Source: Vibrio amylolyticus
GTDB taxonomy: Bacteria > Pseudomonadota > Gammaproteobacteria > Enterobacterales > Vibrionaceae
Length of the DNA: 64,000 bases
Direction of reading: 5' to 3'
Assembly: GCF_023145695.1 (NCBI RefSeq)
Contig: NZ_JAJHVV010000007.1
Coordinates: 248,001-312,000 of the forward strand
The position numbers were made by a program, and so were the translations under genes. Below, piece by piece: positions 18,844 through 27,281 of the stretch. Under the pieces are notes generated by a model. That model was not told where the DNA came from. It saw nothing but the letters and a program-made list of their open reading frames with translations, and ran no database searches. Position 1 is the stretch's first letter, and each line of letters begins with the position of its first letter.

Positions 18844-18872
18844 AAGCTGGCAATAAGCCAGCTTCTTTTTTG
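18844..18872. terminator. Bidirectional terminator between the FapA-family gene and minus-strand micro-ORFs
   Basis: AAGCTGGC (18844-18851) and GCCAGCTT (18857-18864) form an 8-bp perfect stem with an AATAA loop. CTTTTTTGG follows on the plus strand, and TTAATATTTTTTAG follows on the minus strand, so it can stop transcription from both sides. It lies 17-bp-scale close to the stop of the minus-strand micro-ORF at 18897. Confidence 0.85.
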
Positions 18873-18896
18873 GTTAAACATTTTTGGTAAGCCAGT

Positions 18897-18980
18897 TTAC
18901 GGCTTCTTTGCATCTTTATTGGTGTCTTTCCAATATTGAATTCTGACACGATGCAGTTGTGCTCTTCTTGTTTTTTTCAT
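18897..18980 (-). CDS. Candidate 27-aa basic micro-protein
   Basis: The frame starts MKKTRRAQLHRVRIQYW and ends DAKKP. It is short and strongly basic (many Lys/Arg), with no signal peptide. GAGGG lies 6 bases upstream of the ATG at 18980, a strong ribosome site. It starts 13 bases after the stop of another micro-ORF (18994-19053) and is followed at once by a terminator-type hairpin. A ribosome site, tandem spacing and a terminator together argue for a real transcription unit. I do not recognise the family and give no function. Confidence 0.45.
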   Translation of the reverse strand: MKKTRRAQLHRVRIQYWKDTNKDAKKP

Positions 18981-18993
18981 TATATCCCTCACT

Positions 18994-19053
18994 TTATACA
19001 ACAGGGTGCTCTTCACTGAGCAAAGCCATTTCTCTATCTTCATTAGAGTTCAT
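18994..19053 (-). CDS. Candidate 19-aa acidic micro-protein or leader peptide
   Basis: The frame begins MNSNEDREMALLSEEH and ends PVV. It is acidic, opposite in charge to the basic micro-ORF that follows 13 bases later. GGAG lies about 11 bases before ATG 19053, a usable ribosome site. It could be a leader peptide that couples translation to the downstream frame, or one half of a small two-peptide unit. Evidence is only positional. Confidence 0.35.
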   Translation of the reverse strand: MNSNEDREMALLSEEHPVV

Positions 19054-19231
19054 AATTAATTTAGCTCCGAATGACAAAGTTCGCCACGATCAAACTCACA
19101 TTATTTGGTAACAATAGTAAGATCTGGCTTCAATAGTGTGATGTTTTCAGGTTTTTTTTGACTTATTGGTTAGGAAAATAGAACTTAAATTTGTATTCAA
19201 ACATTGAATTCATTGTAAGCACGTAAAGAAA

Positions 19232-19258
19232 TAGGGAGCGTATCGCTCCCTACTTTTT
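19232..19258. terminator. Terminator after the minus-strand ABC exporter
   Basis: TAGGGAGCG (19232-19240) and CGCTCCCTA (19244-19252) form a 9-bp stem. On the minus strand it is followed by TTTCTTT and stands about 25 bp after the ABC exporter stop; on the plus strand CTTTTTATT follows. Confidence 0.8.
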
Positions 19259-19278
19259 ATTGTAAATTATTGATTGTA

Positions 19279-21111
19279 TTACTCTTCCTTGCCAATGAAG
19301 CCACCCGTTTGATGTGCCCACAGCTGAGCGTATATCCCTTGTTGGTTTATTAGCTCTTGGTGAGTACCTTGCTCAACAACATTACCTTGATCAAGAACGA
19401 TCAAGCGATCCATCGCGGCAATCGTTGATAAACGGTGCGCAATAGCAATAACGGTTTTTCCTTTCATGAGTTCATTTAAGCTCTCTTGAATGGCCGCTTC
19501 AACTTCAGAGTCGAGTGCGGAGGTCGCTTCATCAAGTACCAATAGCGGTGCGTCTTTCAGTAGTACTCGTGAAATCGCAACACGCTGACGTTGACCACCA
19601 GAAAGCTTAACGCCTCGTTCACCGACTTGAGCATCGTAGCCTTTATTACCAAACGGATCAGTTAGGTCTTGAATAAATTCATCAGCATGAGCTTGCTTGG
19701 TTGCTTTAATCAAATCCTCTTCACTAGCATCTGGATTGCCGTATAAGATGTTGTCACGAATTGAACGGTGCAACAATGAGGTATCTTGTGTCACCATGCC
19801 AATGTTGCTACGCAGTGAATCTTGAGTGATGTCTGAAATCACTTGGCCATCGATCTTTATCTTGCCACTTTCTACGTCGTGGAAACGCAATAGCAGGTTC
19901 ACTAGCGTGGATTTACCTGCACCAGAGCGCCCAACAAGACCAACCTTCTCACCTGGTTTTATGTTGAGGTTAAGGTTGCTAATAACGCCTTTATTCTCAC
20001 CATAGTGAAAGCTCACATCTTCAAAGCTGATACCGCCATTTGGTACAACTAAAGGTTTTGCATCTGGTTTATCTTGGATATCAACCGGTTTAGCCAGCGT
20101 TTTCATGCCATCAACTACGGTGCCCATGTTTTCAAACAGAGAGCTAACTTCCCACATTATCCACATTGACATACCGTTGATACGCAGTGCCAAACTGATT
20201 GCGATGGCAATCGCGCCGACGGTGATTGAACCATCCATCCATAGGAATATAGACAGTGCCGCGACAGAAAAGACTAGCACATAGTTTGTGATCTCAACCA
20301 ACACATCAAAGCCAGTGACAAGGCGCATCTGCTTATAGACAGTCCCCAGAAAACCTTGCATGCCTTCTTCCGCATACTCCGTTTCTCGTTTGCTGTGAGA
20401 GAACAGCTTAACGGTTGCGATATTGGTATAGCTATCAACAATACGTCCGGTCATGGTTGAACGCGCATCGGCTTGCTCGGCAGCGATCTTCTTTAGCCTT
20501 GGTACAAAATAGAGTTGTATACCCACATAACACGCTAGCCAGATCACCATAGGTATCATCAAGCGCCAGTCTGCATACGCAAGCAGGACGACAATAGAGG
20601 TAAAATAGACCGAAACATAGACAAACACGTCCATTGATTTCATGACGGTTTCACGTACCGCTAGCGAGGTTTGCATGACTTTTGTAGCGATTCTTCCTGC
20701 AAAGTCATCTTGATAGAAGTTGAGGCTCTGCTTGAGTAAGTAACGGTGCGCTAACCAGCGAATCGACATTGGATAGTTACCCAACAGCGTCTGGTGAATC
20801 AATAGAGAATAAGCCACAACAAGCACAGGCATAACAACCAGAAGCAGTATGCTGTAGCCTATCAATGTACTGCTATTATCTTGCCAGAATGTCTCTGGGT
20901 TACTGGTGGAAAGCCAATCAACCAGTTGTCCCATTGCGCCGAAGAGTGACACCTCAACAATTGCAACGATGGTCGACATGATGGACATGATGATCAGTGG
21001 GATCTCAAATCCACGAGTATAATAACGACAAAAAGCAAAGATCCCCTTAGGCGGTTGGCTAGGCTCTTCATCAGGGAAAGGCTTGGTAAAACTTTCAAAC
21101 TTCTTGAACAT
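19279..21111 (-). CDS. ABC multidrug-type exporter, fused permease and ATPase
   Basis: The 610-aa protein is an MsbA/MDR-like half-exporter. The N-terminus carries a cytoplasmic lead (residues 1-30) and then six membrane helices (first pair IPLIIMSIMSTIVAIVEVSL and GYSILLLVVMPVLVVAYSLL). The ATPase domain has Walker A GRSGAGKSTL, signature LSGGQRQRVAISRV, Walker B LLVLDEATSALD and IAIAHRLST. It resembles vibrio drug exporters of the VcaM type, but I cannot confirm orthology. It is divergent from the CtlX gene across a 319-bp region that contains a perfect 17-bp palindrome. Confidence 0.85.
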   Translation of the reverse strand: MFKKFESFTKPFPDEEPSQPPKGIFAFCRYYTRGFEIPLIIMSIMSTIVAIVEVSLFGAMGQLVDWLSTSNPETFWQDNSSTLIGYSILLLVVMPVLVVAYSLLIHQTLLGNYPMSIRWLAHRYLLKQSLNFYQDDFAGRIATKVMQTSLAVRETVMKSMDVFVYVSVYFTSIVVLLAYADWRLMIPMVIWLACYVGIQLYFVPRLKKIAAEQADARSTMTGRIVDSYTNIATVKLFSHSKRETEYAEEGMQGFLGTVYKQMRLVTGFDVLVEITNYVLVFSVAALSIFLWMDGSITVGAIAIAISLALRINGMSMWIMWEVSSLFENMGTVVDGMKTLAKPVDIQDKPDAKPLVVPNGGISFEDVSFHYGENKGVISNLNLNIKPGEKVGLVGRSGAGKSTLVNLLLRFHDVESGKIKIDGQVISDITQDSLRSNIGMVTQDTSLLHRSIRDNILYGNPDASEEDLIKATKQAHADEFIQDLTDPFGNKGYDAQVGERGVKLSGGQRQRVAISRVLLKDAPLLVLDEATSALDSEVEAAIQESLNELMKGKTVIAIAHRLSTIAAMDRLIVLDQGNVVEQGTHQELINQQGIYAQLWAHQTGGFIGKEE

Positions 21112-21430
21112 AAATCATCCTAATATTATGCCGCTTCTTGGTGTAATAATCGGTCTATTCTAATTACCCAAGATAAAAAATGAGGCTTAGTCATGTTATA
21201 ACGATTGGATATGAAATGTCATCAATATGTTGTGACGCATGGCTTACCTCTAATGGATTAGAGTGATGTTTATCGAATTTGCGACAGTAAATTTTACTGT
21301 GAAATTAGGATTTGGCAGTGATTATTATCTTTTATTGATTGATTTATTAGTAACTTCAGTAAATCCAATCTTAACAATGTGTTTACAATTGCAAGTCATA
21401 CGTTAAATAGAGTTATAAAGAGCCAAGACG
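21112..21430. promoter_or_regulatory. Divergent promoter region with a perfect 17-bp palindrome
   Basis: This 319-bp gap separates the minus-strand ABC exporter from the plus-strand CtlX gene, so it must hold both promoters. ACAGTAAATTTTACTGT at 21284-21300 is a perfect 8-1-8 palindrome, well suited to a dimeric repressor or activator. The rest is AT-rich with no ORF I would support. Confidence 0.5.
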
Positions 21431-22429
21431 ATGTTGCAAAATAAAAAGCCGAAGGCTGTACCTAACCAGATTTCAATTTCCCGTAATGTAAACACTCAAA
21501 ATGCGAACTGCGTAGTGATGGTGTCGCCAAAAGAGTTCTCATTTAATCCAGAGACAGCTGTAGACAATGAATTTCAGCAACAATCAGAATTGACACAAGA
21601 GCAAGTTCATCAACACGTCATGAGCGAATATGGCTCAATGGTGCAAGGGTTGCGTGCTGAGGGTGTTCAAGTTGTCGATTTTGATTACACATTGTCAGAA
21701 AAGCCAACACCAGACGCTGTATTTCCGAATAATTGGTTTTCCACCACGACAGAAGGTGAGCTCTACACCTTTCCAATGGCGTGTGAAAACCGCAGACATG
21801 AAGTCAGAGCGGATGAGCTCATTGCTTCTCTTAATGCGTCTGGTCGCAATGTAGAGAAAATAGACTCTCTGCAAGAGTATGCTGAGCAGAATGCATATCT
21901 TGAAAGTACTGGCGTGATGGTGAAAGACCATGTGAATCGCACCATCTATGCAGCATTGTCACAGCGTTGCGATCGAGAAGTGCTGGAAGAGTACGCAAAG
22001 CGTATTGGCTATCACCGCGTAATCTCATTTCAAACCGCACTAGAGTCAGGGCATCCCGTTTACCATACCAATGTAATGATGGCCGTTGGCGAAAGCTTCA
22101 GTGTGATTTGTGATGAAGTGATTCCAGAATTTGAACGTCGATTTGTTATTAAGTCGTTGTCGAAAAGCAAGCAGGTCATTTCGATTTCTGTTGAGCAGAT
22201 GAATCAATTCTGCGGCAATATCCTTCAGCTAGAAACGGTTAACGGCAATAAGGTTATTGCGATGTCTCAATCGGCCTACGATGCGTTTTCTCCCGCTCAA
22301 TTAGCTCAGTTATCCACTCATGGAAAACTCTTGCCATTTGATGTCACTACTATTGAGTCTATTGGTGGTGGTAGCGTGCGCTGTATGCTTGGAGAGGTGT
22401 TTTTGCCCACACGTAAGAAGTTGCTTTAG
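21431..22429 (+). CDS. ctlX: CtlX-type amidinotransferase-fold hydrolase (citrulline/arginine-related)
   Basis: The 332-aa protein has the pentein (arginine deiminase / DDAH) fold. Family landmarks are NANCVVMVSPKEF near the start, VFPNNWFSTT (residues ~98-107), ESTGVMVKDHVNR, VYHTNVMMAVGE with the catalytic His, and the catalytic Cys in GGGSVRCMLGEVF at the end. Members are annotated as citrulline-utilisation hydrolases or DDAH-like enzymes, acting on the guanidine or ureido group of arginine-type substrates. The substrate is not fixed by the sequence. The gene stands alone, divergent from an ABC exporter and convergent with a MATE pump. Confidence 0.82.
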   Translation: MLQNKKPKAVPNQISISRNVNTQNANCVVMVSPKEFSFNPETAVDNEFQQQSELTQEQVHQHVMSEYGSMVQGLRAEGVQVVDFDYTLSEKPTPDAVFPNNWFSTTTEGELYTFPMACENRRHEVRADELIASLNASGRNVEKIDSLQEYAEQNAYLESTGVMVKDHVNRTIYAALSQRCDREVLEEYAKRIGYHRVISFQTALESGHPVYHTNVMMAVGESFSVICDEVIPEFERRFVIKSLSKSKQVISISVEQMNQFCGNILQLETVNGNKVIAMSQSAYDAFSPAQLAQLSTHGKLLPFDVTTIESIGGGSVRCMLGEVFLPTRKKLL

Positions 22430-22485
22430 CTTCCACAATAATTGTCGCTATAGTTACCGTTATCACGATGCGATCCATTCTAATC

Positions 22486-22530
22486 TTTAGCGACAGATTC
22501 TACGCTTTCTAACGCGGACCTGTCGCTAAA
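22486..22530. terminator. Long inverted repeat between ctlX and the MATE gene (possible shared terminator)
   Basis: TTTAGCGACAG (22486-22496) and CTGTCGCTAAA (22520-22530) are perfectly complementary over 11 bp with a 23-base loop. The repeat sits in the 138-bp gap between two convergent genes, where a bidirectional terminator is expected, but the T-run on either side is weak. Confidence 0.5.
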
Positions 22531-22567
22531 GAAGAACAAATATTTAGCCTTGAAAGGTAGATTTTTC

Positions 22568-23974
22568 CTAGTTTATTGATAGCATCGAAGATGAGAAAGC
22601 GTGTGATGAACGGCTCTTAATGATAAAGCGCAACCTAAGCAGCATAAGCACAGCGGCAACCGACAATCCCGTTAGGATTCCGATCCAAAAGCCTTCTTCC
22701 CCCATCGCTGGGACAATGTAATCCGTCAGCCCTAATACCATTCCAAGTGGTAATGCTAACCCCCAATACGATGCAATCGCCAAGAACATAGGAACTTTTG
22801 TATCTTTATACCCACGCAAAGCACCATTAGCTGAAGTTTGTAGGGCGTCACTGAATTGATACATAGCGGTAAATAGCAATAGTGTCGCAGCCGTCGCGCT
22901 AATGGCAGGGTCGGTGGTGTAAAGTCGAATGATCCATTCAGGGAACAGCAGGAAAGTAGTAACAGAAAGCATCGATATCAGCCCTGCAACCAGAATGCCG
23001 ATTTTACTGCGCTCAATCGCCCCCAGTTCGTCTTTTTCACCTAACGCATGCCCAACACGAATGGTAATGCCAAATGAGATACTCATCGGAATCACGTAAG
23101 TCATGCTTGAGATGTTGAGTGCTATCTGCGCTGCGGCGACGTTTTCAGCCCCTATTCGGCCAATCATCAGTGCGATTGCCGAAAAGATACTGCCACAAAC
23201 AGCAATGTTCATTCCGATAGGTAGGCCGATCCTCAGTAGATGTAGCATCTCTTTTGCTCTTGGCTTTAAGTTTGTAAAACGAATGATGCTTTTGTAATGG
23301 TGATGACCTTTGATATAGGAATACAGCATTCCAGACATCAACCAATAAACCAAACTCGTTGCCCATCCACAACCGACAGCGCCCATTTCAGGAAAACCGA
23401 ACTTGCCGTAGATAAGAGCGTAATTGACGGGAATGTTAATGAGCAAGCCAATCACAGAAATGATCATCGGAACTTTGGTATTGTTCATCCCTTCACAGAA
23501 GCCATTTAAGGTATAGAAGAGGGCAATTCCCGGCACGCCAAAGGCTAATGCAAAGGCATAATCACTGGCTATCGGAATAATTTCAGAGGCAACCCCAATC
23601 AATTCCAATATTGGCTTGGCACTAATAAGATAGGCGATGAGTAAGACACTGGAAAAAAGTGCTAGCCAAACCATTTGGAAGAATTCAACAGAGATACTTT
23701 CAAAATCTCGAGCTCCACGGTAGTAAGCCACGACGGGAGTTAGTGCCATGATAATGCCACGGAGTAACAGAAGCACCGGAATCCAAAGACTGGTCCCGAG
23801 CGCAATGGCGGCGAGATCGGCAGAGCTCACCTGGCCAGCCATTGTCGTATCGACAAACCCCATAGCTTGGGTAGCAATTTGAGTCAGAATGATTGGAATC
23901 GACAGGTGCATTAAAGCCCCCGATTCACGAGTAAAAGGACGAAGTTTAGTTAGCATAGAGGTTCTAAACACCAA
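22568..23974 (-). CDS. MATE family efflux transporter (NorM-like)
   Basis: The 468-aa inner-membrane protein has the twelve-helix pattern of MATE cation-drug antiporters. Characteristic segments are LMHLSIPIILTQIATQAMGFVDTTMAG at the first helix (with the usual QxxxxxxxxVD), a central repeat LRIGLPIGMNIAVCGSIFSAIALMIG (start of the second half), and ALQTSANGALRGYKDTKVP near residue 380. NorM-type vibrio pumps use sodium or proton gradients to expel drugs and dyes. ATG 23974 gives a normal length. A 511-bp non-coding stretch lies upstream. Confidence 0.88.
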   Translation of the reverse strand: MVFRTSMLTKLRPFTRESGALMHLSIPIILTQIATQAMGFVDTTMAGQVSSADLAAIALGTSLWIPVLLLLRGIIMALTPVVAYYRGARDFESISVEFFQMVWLALFSSVLLIAYLISAKPILELIGVASEIIPIASDYAFALAFGVPGIALFYTLNGFCEGMNNTKVPMIISVIGLLINIPVNYALIYGKFGFPEMGAVGCGWATSLVYWLMSGMLYSYIKGHHHYKSIIRFTNLKPRAKEMLHLLRIGLPIGMNIAVCGSIFSAIALMIGRIGAENVAAAQIALNISSMTYVIPMSISFGITIRVGHALGEKDELGAIERSKIGILVAGLISMLSVTTFLLFPEWIIRLYTTDPAISATAATLLLFTAMYQFSDALQTSANGALRGYKDTKVPMFLAIASYWGLALPLGMVLGLTDYIVPAMGEEGFWIGILTGLSVAAVLMLLRLRFIIKSRSSHAFSSSMLSIN

Positions 23975-24485
23975 TATAAATGCACGAGTGATGGCAGGAT
24001 AGCGAGTGTGAATTTTAGGGTGTGCCCATCGGGCGACGACAATATAAACACCTTGCTAGATGTGGTCAAGCTTGGGAGTTATAGGGGATCATTTCCTGAG
24101 TTTATCGACATAGAAACGTTATTCAATTGGTTCGCCTTTAATTGAATACAATCGTACTTCTAGCTATTAACGGCGTGATCTCTTCCTCACTACTCTTTAA
24201 CATCAAACACGACTCTGCTTGATCTTTGGCTTACGAGAAGCGATAACCAATAAGTTGCTGCAAAAATCGGCTCGAAAGATCAACAACCCCTACAGCTTTA
24301 GTGATTATAGAGTGTGATTGTGTAGGTTTAAAAAGAACCTGCTGTTGTGGTCAGTATCAATTGCAGCGCATGTCGTGAAAGCAATTATGCTAAAATCCTT
24401 TTATCAGCACTATGAATGTTCAATACATCTCATTTCAACTGAGCACAGAAAATCTAAAAATGATGAATTACACAGGATATAAGAA
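23975..24485. other. 511-bp intergenic region without a supported gene
   Basis: This gap lies between the divergent MATE gene and the 86-aa gene. No ORF with a credible start and ribosome site is seen. TTGCAG at 24361 and an AT-rich TATGCTAAAAT near 24386 could be promoter elements for the downstream gene, but spacing is poor. I see no strong hairpin and no repeat. Confidence 0.4.
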
Positions 24486-24746
24486 ATGAGCAAGTTAACC
24501 GCCGCAGAACGCAAAGCACGTGATGATGAACGCTTTTCACAGCGAGTGAGCGAGCGCAGAGAAAAAGGTGAAGACGTTATTGCTTACGCACTTGCAACCA
24601 AAAAAGCGGTGAAGTTTTTGACGAAATCAGAGCGCAAGGCAATGAATGTAAGAAAAGCAGAGCTTCAAGAAGAGAAGCGTCTGAAAGAAAAAGAAGAGTT
24701 AGCACGAATTGAAGCGTCGTTTAGTGGTCAGGAAGACCAAGAGTAA
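24486..24746 (+). CDS. Small, highly charged helical protein of unknown function
   Basis: The 86-aa product is rich in Lys, Arg, Glu and Ala with no hydrophobic segment and no Cys. It is predicted as one or two long helices (SKLTAAERKARDDERFSQR, then LQEEKRLKEKEELARIE). AGGAT lies about 8 bases before ATG 24486. A strong terminator follows 23 bp after the stop, so it is a complete single-gene unit. I do not recognise the family. Such proteins may bind RNA or ribosomes, but nothing here shows it. Confidence 0.7.
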   Translation: MSKLTAAERKARDDERFSQRVSERREKGEDVIAYALATKKAVKFLTKSERKAMNVRKAELQEEKRLKEKEELARIEASFSGQEDQE

Positions 24747-24768
24747 GCCAATTCTAATAGCTAAATAT

Positions 24769-24808
24769 AACCCCATTTATGAACTTCAATAAATGGGGTT
24801 TATTTTAT
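24769..24808. terminator. Bidirectional terminator between the 86-aa gene and sdaA
   Basis: AACCCCATTTAT (24769-24780) pairs with ATAAATGGGGTT (24789-24800), a 12-bp stem with an 8-base loop, followed by TATTTTAT on the plus strand. On the minus strand TATATTTAG follows the stem, 8 bp beyond the sdaA stop. Confidence 0.85.
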
Positions 24809-26179
24809 CTACTCACAAGGTGGTGCCATGTGAATCAGTGCCAGACCGCCTAATGATGTTTCACGGTATTTCTTGTTCATGTCTTTACCCGTTTGGTACA
24901 TCGTCTCAATGACTTTGTCTAATGAGATAAGACATTTGCTGTTTCTCTTTAGTGCCATGCGAGAGGCATTGATCGCCTTCATAGCACCCATCGCATTACG
25001 CTCAATACACGGTACTTGAACCAGTCCACCGATAGGGTCACAGGTCATGCCCAGTGAGTGCTCCATCGCAATCTCAGCCGCAATACAAATCTGCTCGTTG
25101 CTGCCACCACGTAGCGCCGTTAACCCCGCTGCTGCCATAGATGAAGATACGCCAACTTCACCCTGACACCCAACTTCAGCGCCAGAAATAGAGGCGTTGG
25201 TTTTGTATAAAATACCGATCGCGCCAGAAACTGCGATGAAGTCTTTCAGCTGTTTCACATCCAGCTCTTTAATAAAGCGATGGTAGTAAGTTAATACTGC
25301 TGGAATCACTCCTGCTGCACCATTGGTTGGTGAGGTAACCACTTGCCCACCAGCGGCATTTTCTTCACTGACTGCAAAGGCAAAGAGGTTGATCCAATCC
25401 ATAATTTCCATTGGATCGTTTTCGATGAGTTCGTTCGCTTCCAGCTTTTTAAGCAAGTTAGGGGCACGACGGGTAACGTTTAGGCCACCGTCTAGAATGC
25501 CTTCCGTTTCAAAGCCGCGTTCCATACATTTCGACATTACGCGCCAGATTTGATCGGCTTTCGCATCAATCGCGTCTTGGTCTAGAAAAGAGAGCTCATT
25601 GCGAAGGATCATACCGCCTAGGCTCAGTCCGTTCTTATCGGCTTGTTCGAGCATGGTATCTGCGCTGTTGAATGGGAATTCAACCTCCGTTTCTGTTGCA
25701 CCCGTGCCATTGGTCAGCTCAGATTCTGTGGCAATGAATCCACCGCCAATAGAATAGTAAGTTTCAAACGCCACTTGCTTATTGTCGGCATCCAAAGCGG
25801 TGATCGTCATGCCGTTTTCATGTAGAGGCAGGTTCTCTTTATGAAACAGTAAATCGGTTTTGTAGTTGAACGGAATCTTTGACTCGCCAGCAAGGGTTAA
25901 TTCACCGTTATCGATAGCATGGCGCATCGCTTGGTTAGCTGACGTGATGCGAATGGTATCAGGCCTGTTGCCAAGCAGCCCAAGAATGGTTGCACGATCG
26001 GTGTGGTGACCAATTCCAGTTAATGACAGTGAACCGTAAAGGTCGACTTGAACACGAACCACTTTACTTAGGTTTTCCCCAAGCAGTTGTGTGAAGTTGT
26101 ATCCCGCAATCATCGGGCCATTGGTGTGAGAGCTTGAAGGCCCAACGCCAATTTTGTAGATATCAAAAACAGACAGCAT
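24809..26179 (-). CDS. sdaA: L-serine ammonia-lyase, iron-sulfur dependent, single-chain
   Basis: The enzyme converts L-serine to pyruvate and ammonia in the cytoplasm. The 456-aa protein has the N-terminal allosteric domain (MLSVFDIYKIGVGPSSSHT, the serine-binding SSSHT) and a C-terminal catalytic domain with GAAGVIPAVLTYY. The [4Fe-4S] cysteines are in GCQGEVGVSSSMA, GMTCDPIGGLV and VPCIERN. The frame is open 29 codons further upstream, but ATG 26179 has AAAGGAT at proper distance and gives the family's usual N-terminus and length. It stands alone. Confidence 0.94.
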   Translation of the reverse strand: MLSVFDIYKIGVGPSSSHTNGPMIAGYNFTQLLGENLSKVVRVQVDLYGSLSLTGIGHHTDRATILGLLGNRPDTIRITSANQAMRHAIDNGELTLAGESKIPFNYKTDLLFHKENLPLHENGMTITALDADNKQVAFETYYSIGGGFIATESELTNGTGATETEVEFPFNSADTMLEQADKNGLSLGGMILRNELSFLDQDAIDAKADQIWRVMSKCMERGFETEGILDGGLNVTRRAPNLLKKLEANELIENDPMEIMDWINLFAFAVSEENAAGGQVVTSPTNGAAGVIPAVLTYYHRFIKELDVKQLKDFIAVSGAIGILYKTNASISGAEVGCQGEVGVSSSMAAAGLTALRGGSNEQICIAAEIAMEHSLGMTCDPIGGLVQVPCIERNAMGAMKAINASRMALKRNSKCLISLDKVIETMYQTGKDMNKKYRETSLGGLALIHMAPPCE

Positions 26180-26501
26180 AAAAATATCCTTTACGATAAA
26201 ACAGCAATAAGCGCGTCGGAGATAACAGCGTAAACGACTATTGTCTCGACGGAACATAATAAGCAACCTAAATGGCTAGCTTTTGGTTTTGCTAAGCGTT
26301 CTTTTGATTATTATTGAAAATGGTTTGTTTGTCGGTATTGAAGCCAAAAAAATGAGCAGTCGTGCATCAACAAGCGTTAAGTTACCGTGACGATAAACTC
26401 CAATCAAGTCCAAATAGGAATAGGTTTCAATCCTTTCTTTCGCTAGTGTTCTTATGCATCCCCAGTAAGATTGCAGCATAACTCTTTAGTGAATAGATTA
26501 A
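26180..26501. other. 322-bp intergenic region between sdaA and the TSUP gene
   Basis: This gap separates the divergent sdaA and TSUP genes and must hold both promoters. A 67-codon minus-strand frame (26276-26479) has no good ribosome site and no family look, so I do not call it. No strong hairpin or repeat is seen. Confidence 0.4.
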
Positions 26502-27281
26502 ATGGACATTACTTTTGACGTCTTAGCGCTGCTTTTTTTCGTCGCAGGATTGGCAGGTTTCATTGACGCCATGGCAGGTGGTGGTGGGCTGTTAACCTTA
26601 CCTGCTTTACTTTCGGCGGGTGTTCCACCAACGCAAGCCTTAGCGACCAATAAACTACAAAGCTCATTTGGTAGCTTTTCCGCCTCTTGGTATTTTGTTC
26701 GTAGTGGCATCGTCAATCTAAAAGAGATGCGCCTTGCGATTCTTTGTACGTTCGTTGGCTCGGCCATAGGTGCTGAGCTCGTTCAGCATATCGATGCAGG
26801 CGTACTCACAAGTCTTATCCCGATTCTTCTACTTGGTATTTCACTGTATTTCTTAATGGCACCGCAAGCAGGTGAGGGTGGTGGAAAACCTAAACTCTCT
26901 GAGTCTATGTTTGCGTTCTCTGTGGGTACTGGTGTCGGTTTCTATGATGGTTTCTTTGGTCCGGGGACAGGGTCAATCTTCACTATCTGTTTCGTAGCGA
27001 TTGCCCAGCTCTCTATCGTTCATGCAACGGCAAGAACTAAGGTGCTTAACTTCACTTCCAATTTGGCCGCACTTCTGTTTTTTATTATAGCCGGTTTGCC
27101 TATTTGGGAAATAGGCTTGGTGATGGCAGTCGGCGGATTTATTGGCGCCAGAATGGGCGCAAAAATGGTGGTAACAAAGGGGAAGAAATACATTCGTCCA
27201 TTGGTTGTTGTTATGTCTATGGTTATGGCGCTAAAGCTACTTTGGGCACAAAATGCTCAATGGCTTCTATCACTGTTTTAA
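26502..27281 (+). CDS. TSUP family (TauE/SafE) membrane carrier, YfcA-like
   Basis: The 259-aa inner-membrane protein has eight or so hydrophobic helices and the two TauE/SafE half-repeats. The first is AGLAGFIDAMAGGGGLLTLPALLSAGV with ALATNKLQSSFGSFSA; the second is GVGFYDGFFGPGTGSIFTICF with ARTKVLNFTSNLAAL. Family members export sulfur-containing or organic anions such as sulfite or sulfoacetate; the substrate here is open. The last 59 bases overlap, in opposite direction, the end of the LysR gene at 27223-28077. Confidence 0.88.
   Translation: MDITFDVLALLFFVAGLAGFIDAMAGGGGLLTLPALLSAGVPPTQALATNKLQSSFGSFSASWYFVRSGIVNLKEMRLAILCTFVGSAIGAELVQHIDAGVLTSLIPILLLGISLYFLMAPQAGEGGGKPKLSESMFAFSVGTGVGFYDGFFGPGTGSIFTICFVAIAQLSIVHATARTKVLNFTSNLAALLFFIIAGLPIWEIGLVMAVGGFIGARMGAKMVVTKGKKYIRPLVVVMSMVMALKLLWAQNAQWLLSLF

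Noticed and set aside
26180..26266. Upstream extension of the serine deaminase (29 extra codons)
   Set aside because: ATG 26179 has a good AAAGGAT site and gives the normal family N-terminus; the extension is Arg/Cys-rich and unlike the family.
26276..26479. 67-aa minus-strand frame between sdaA and the TSUP gene
   Set aside because: No ribosome site, no recognisable composition or family, and it fills a divergent promoter region.
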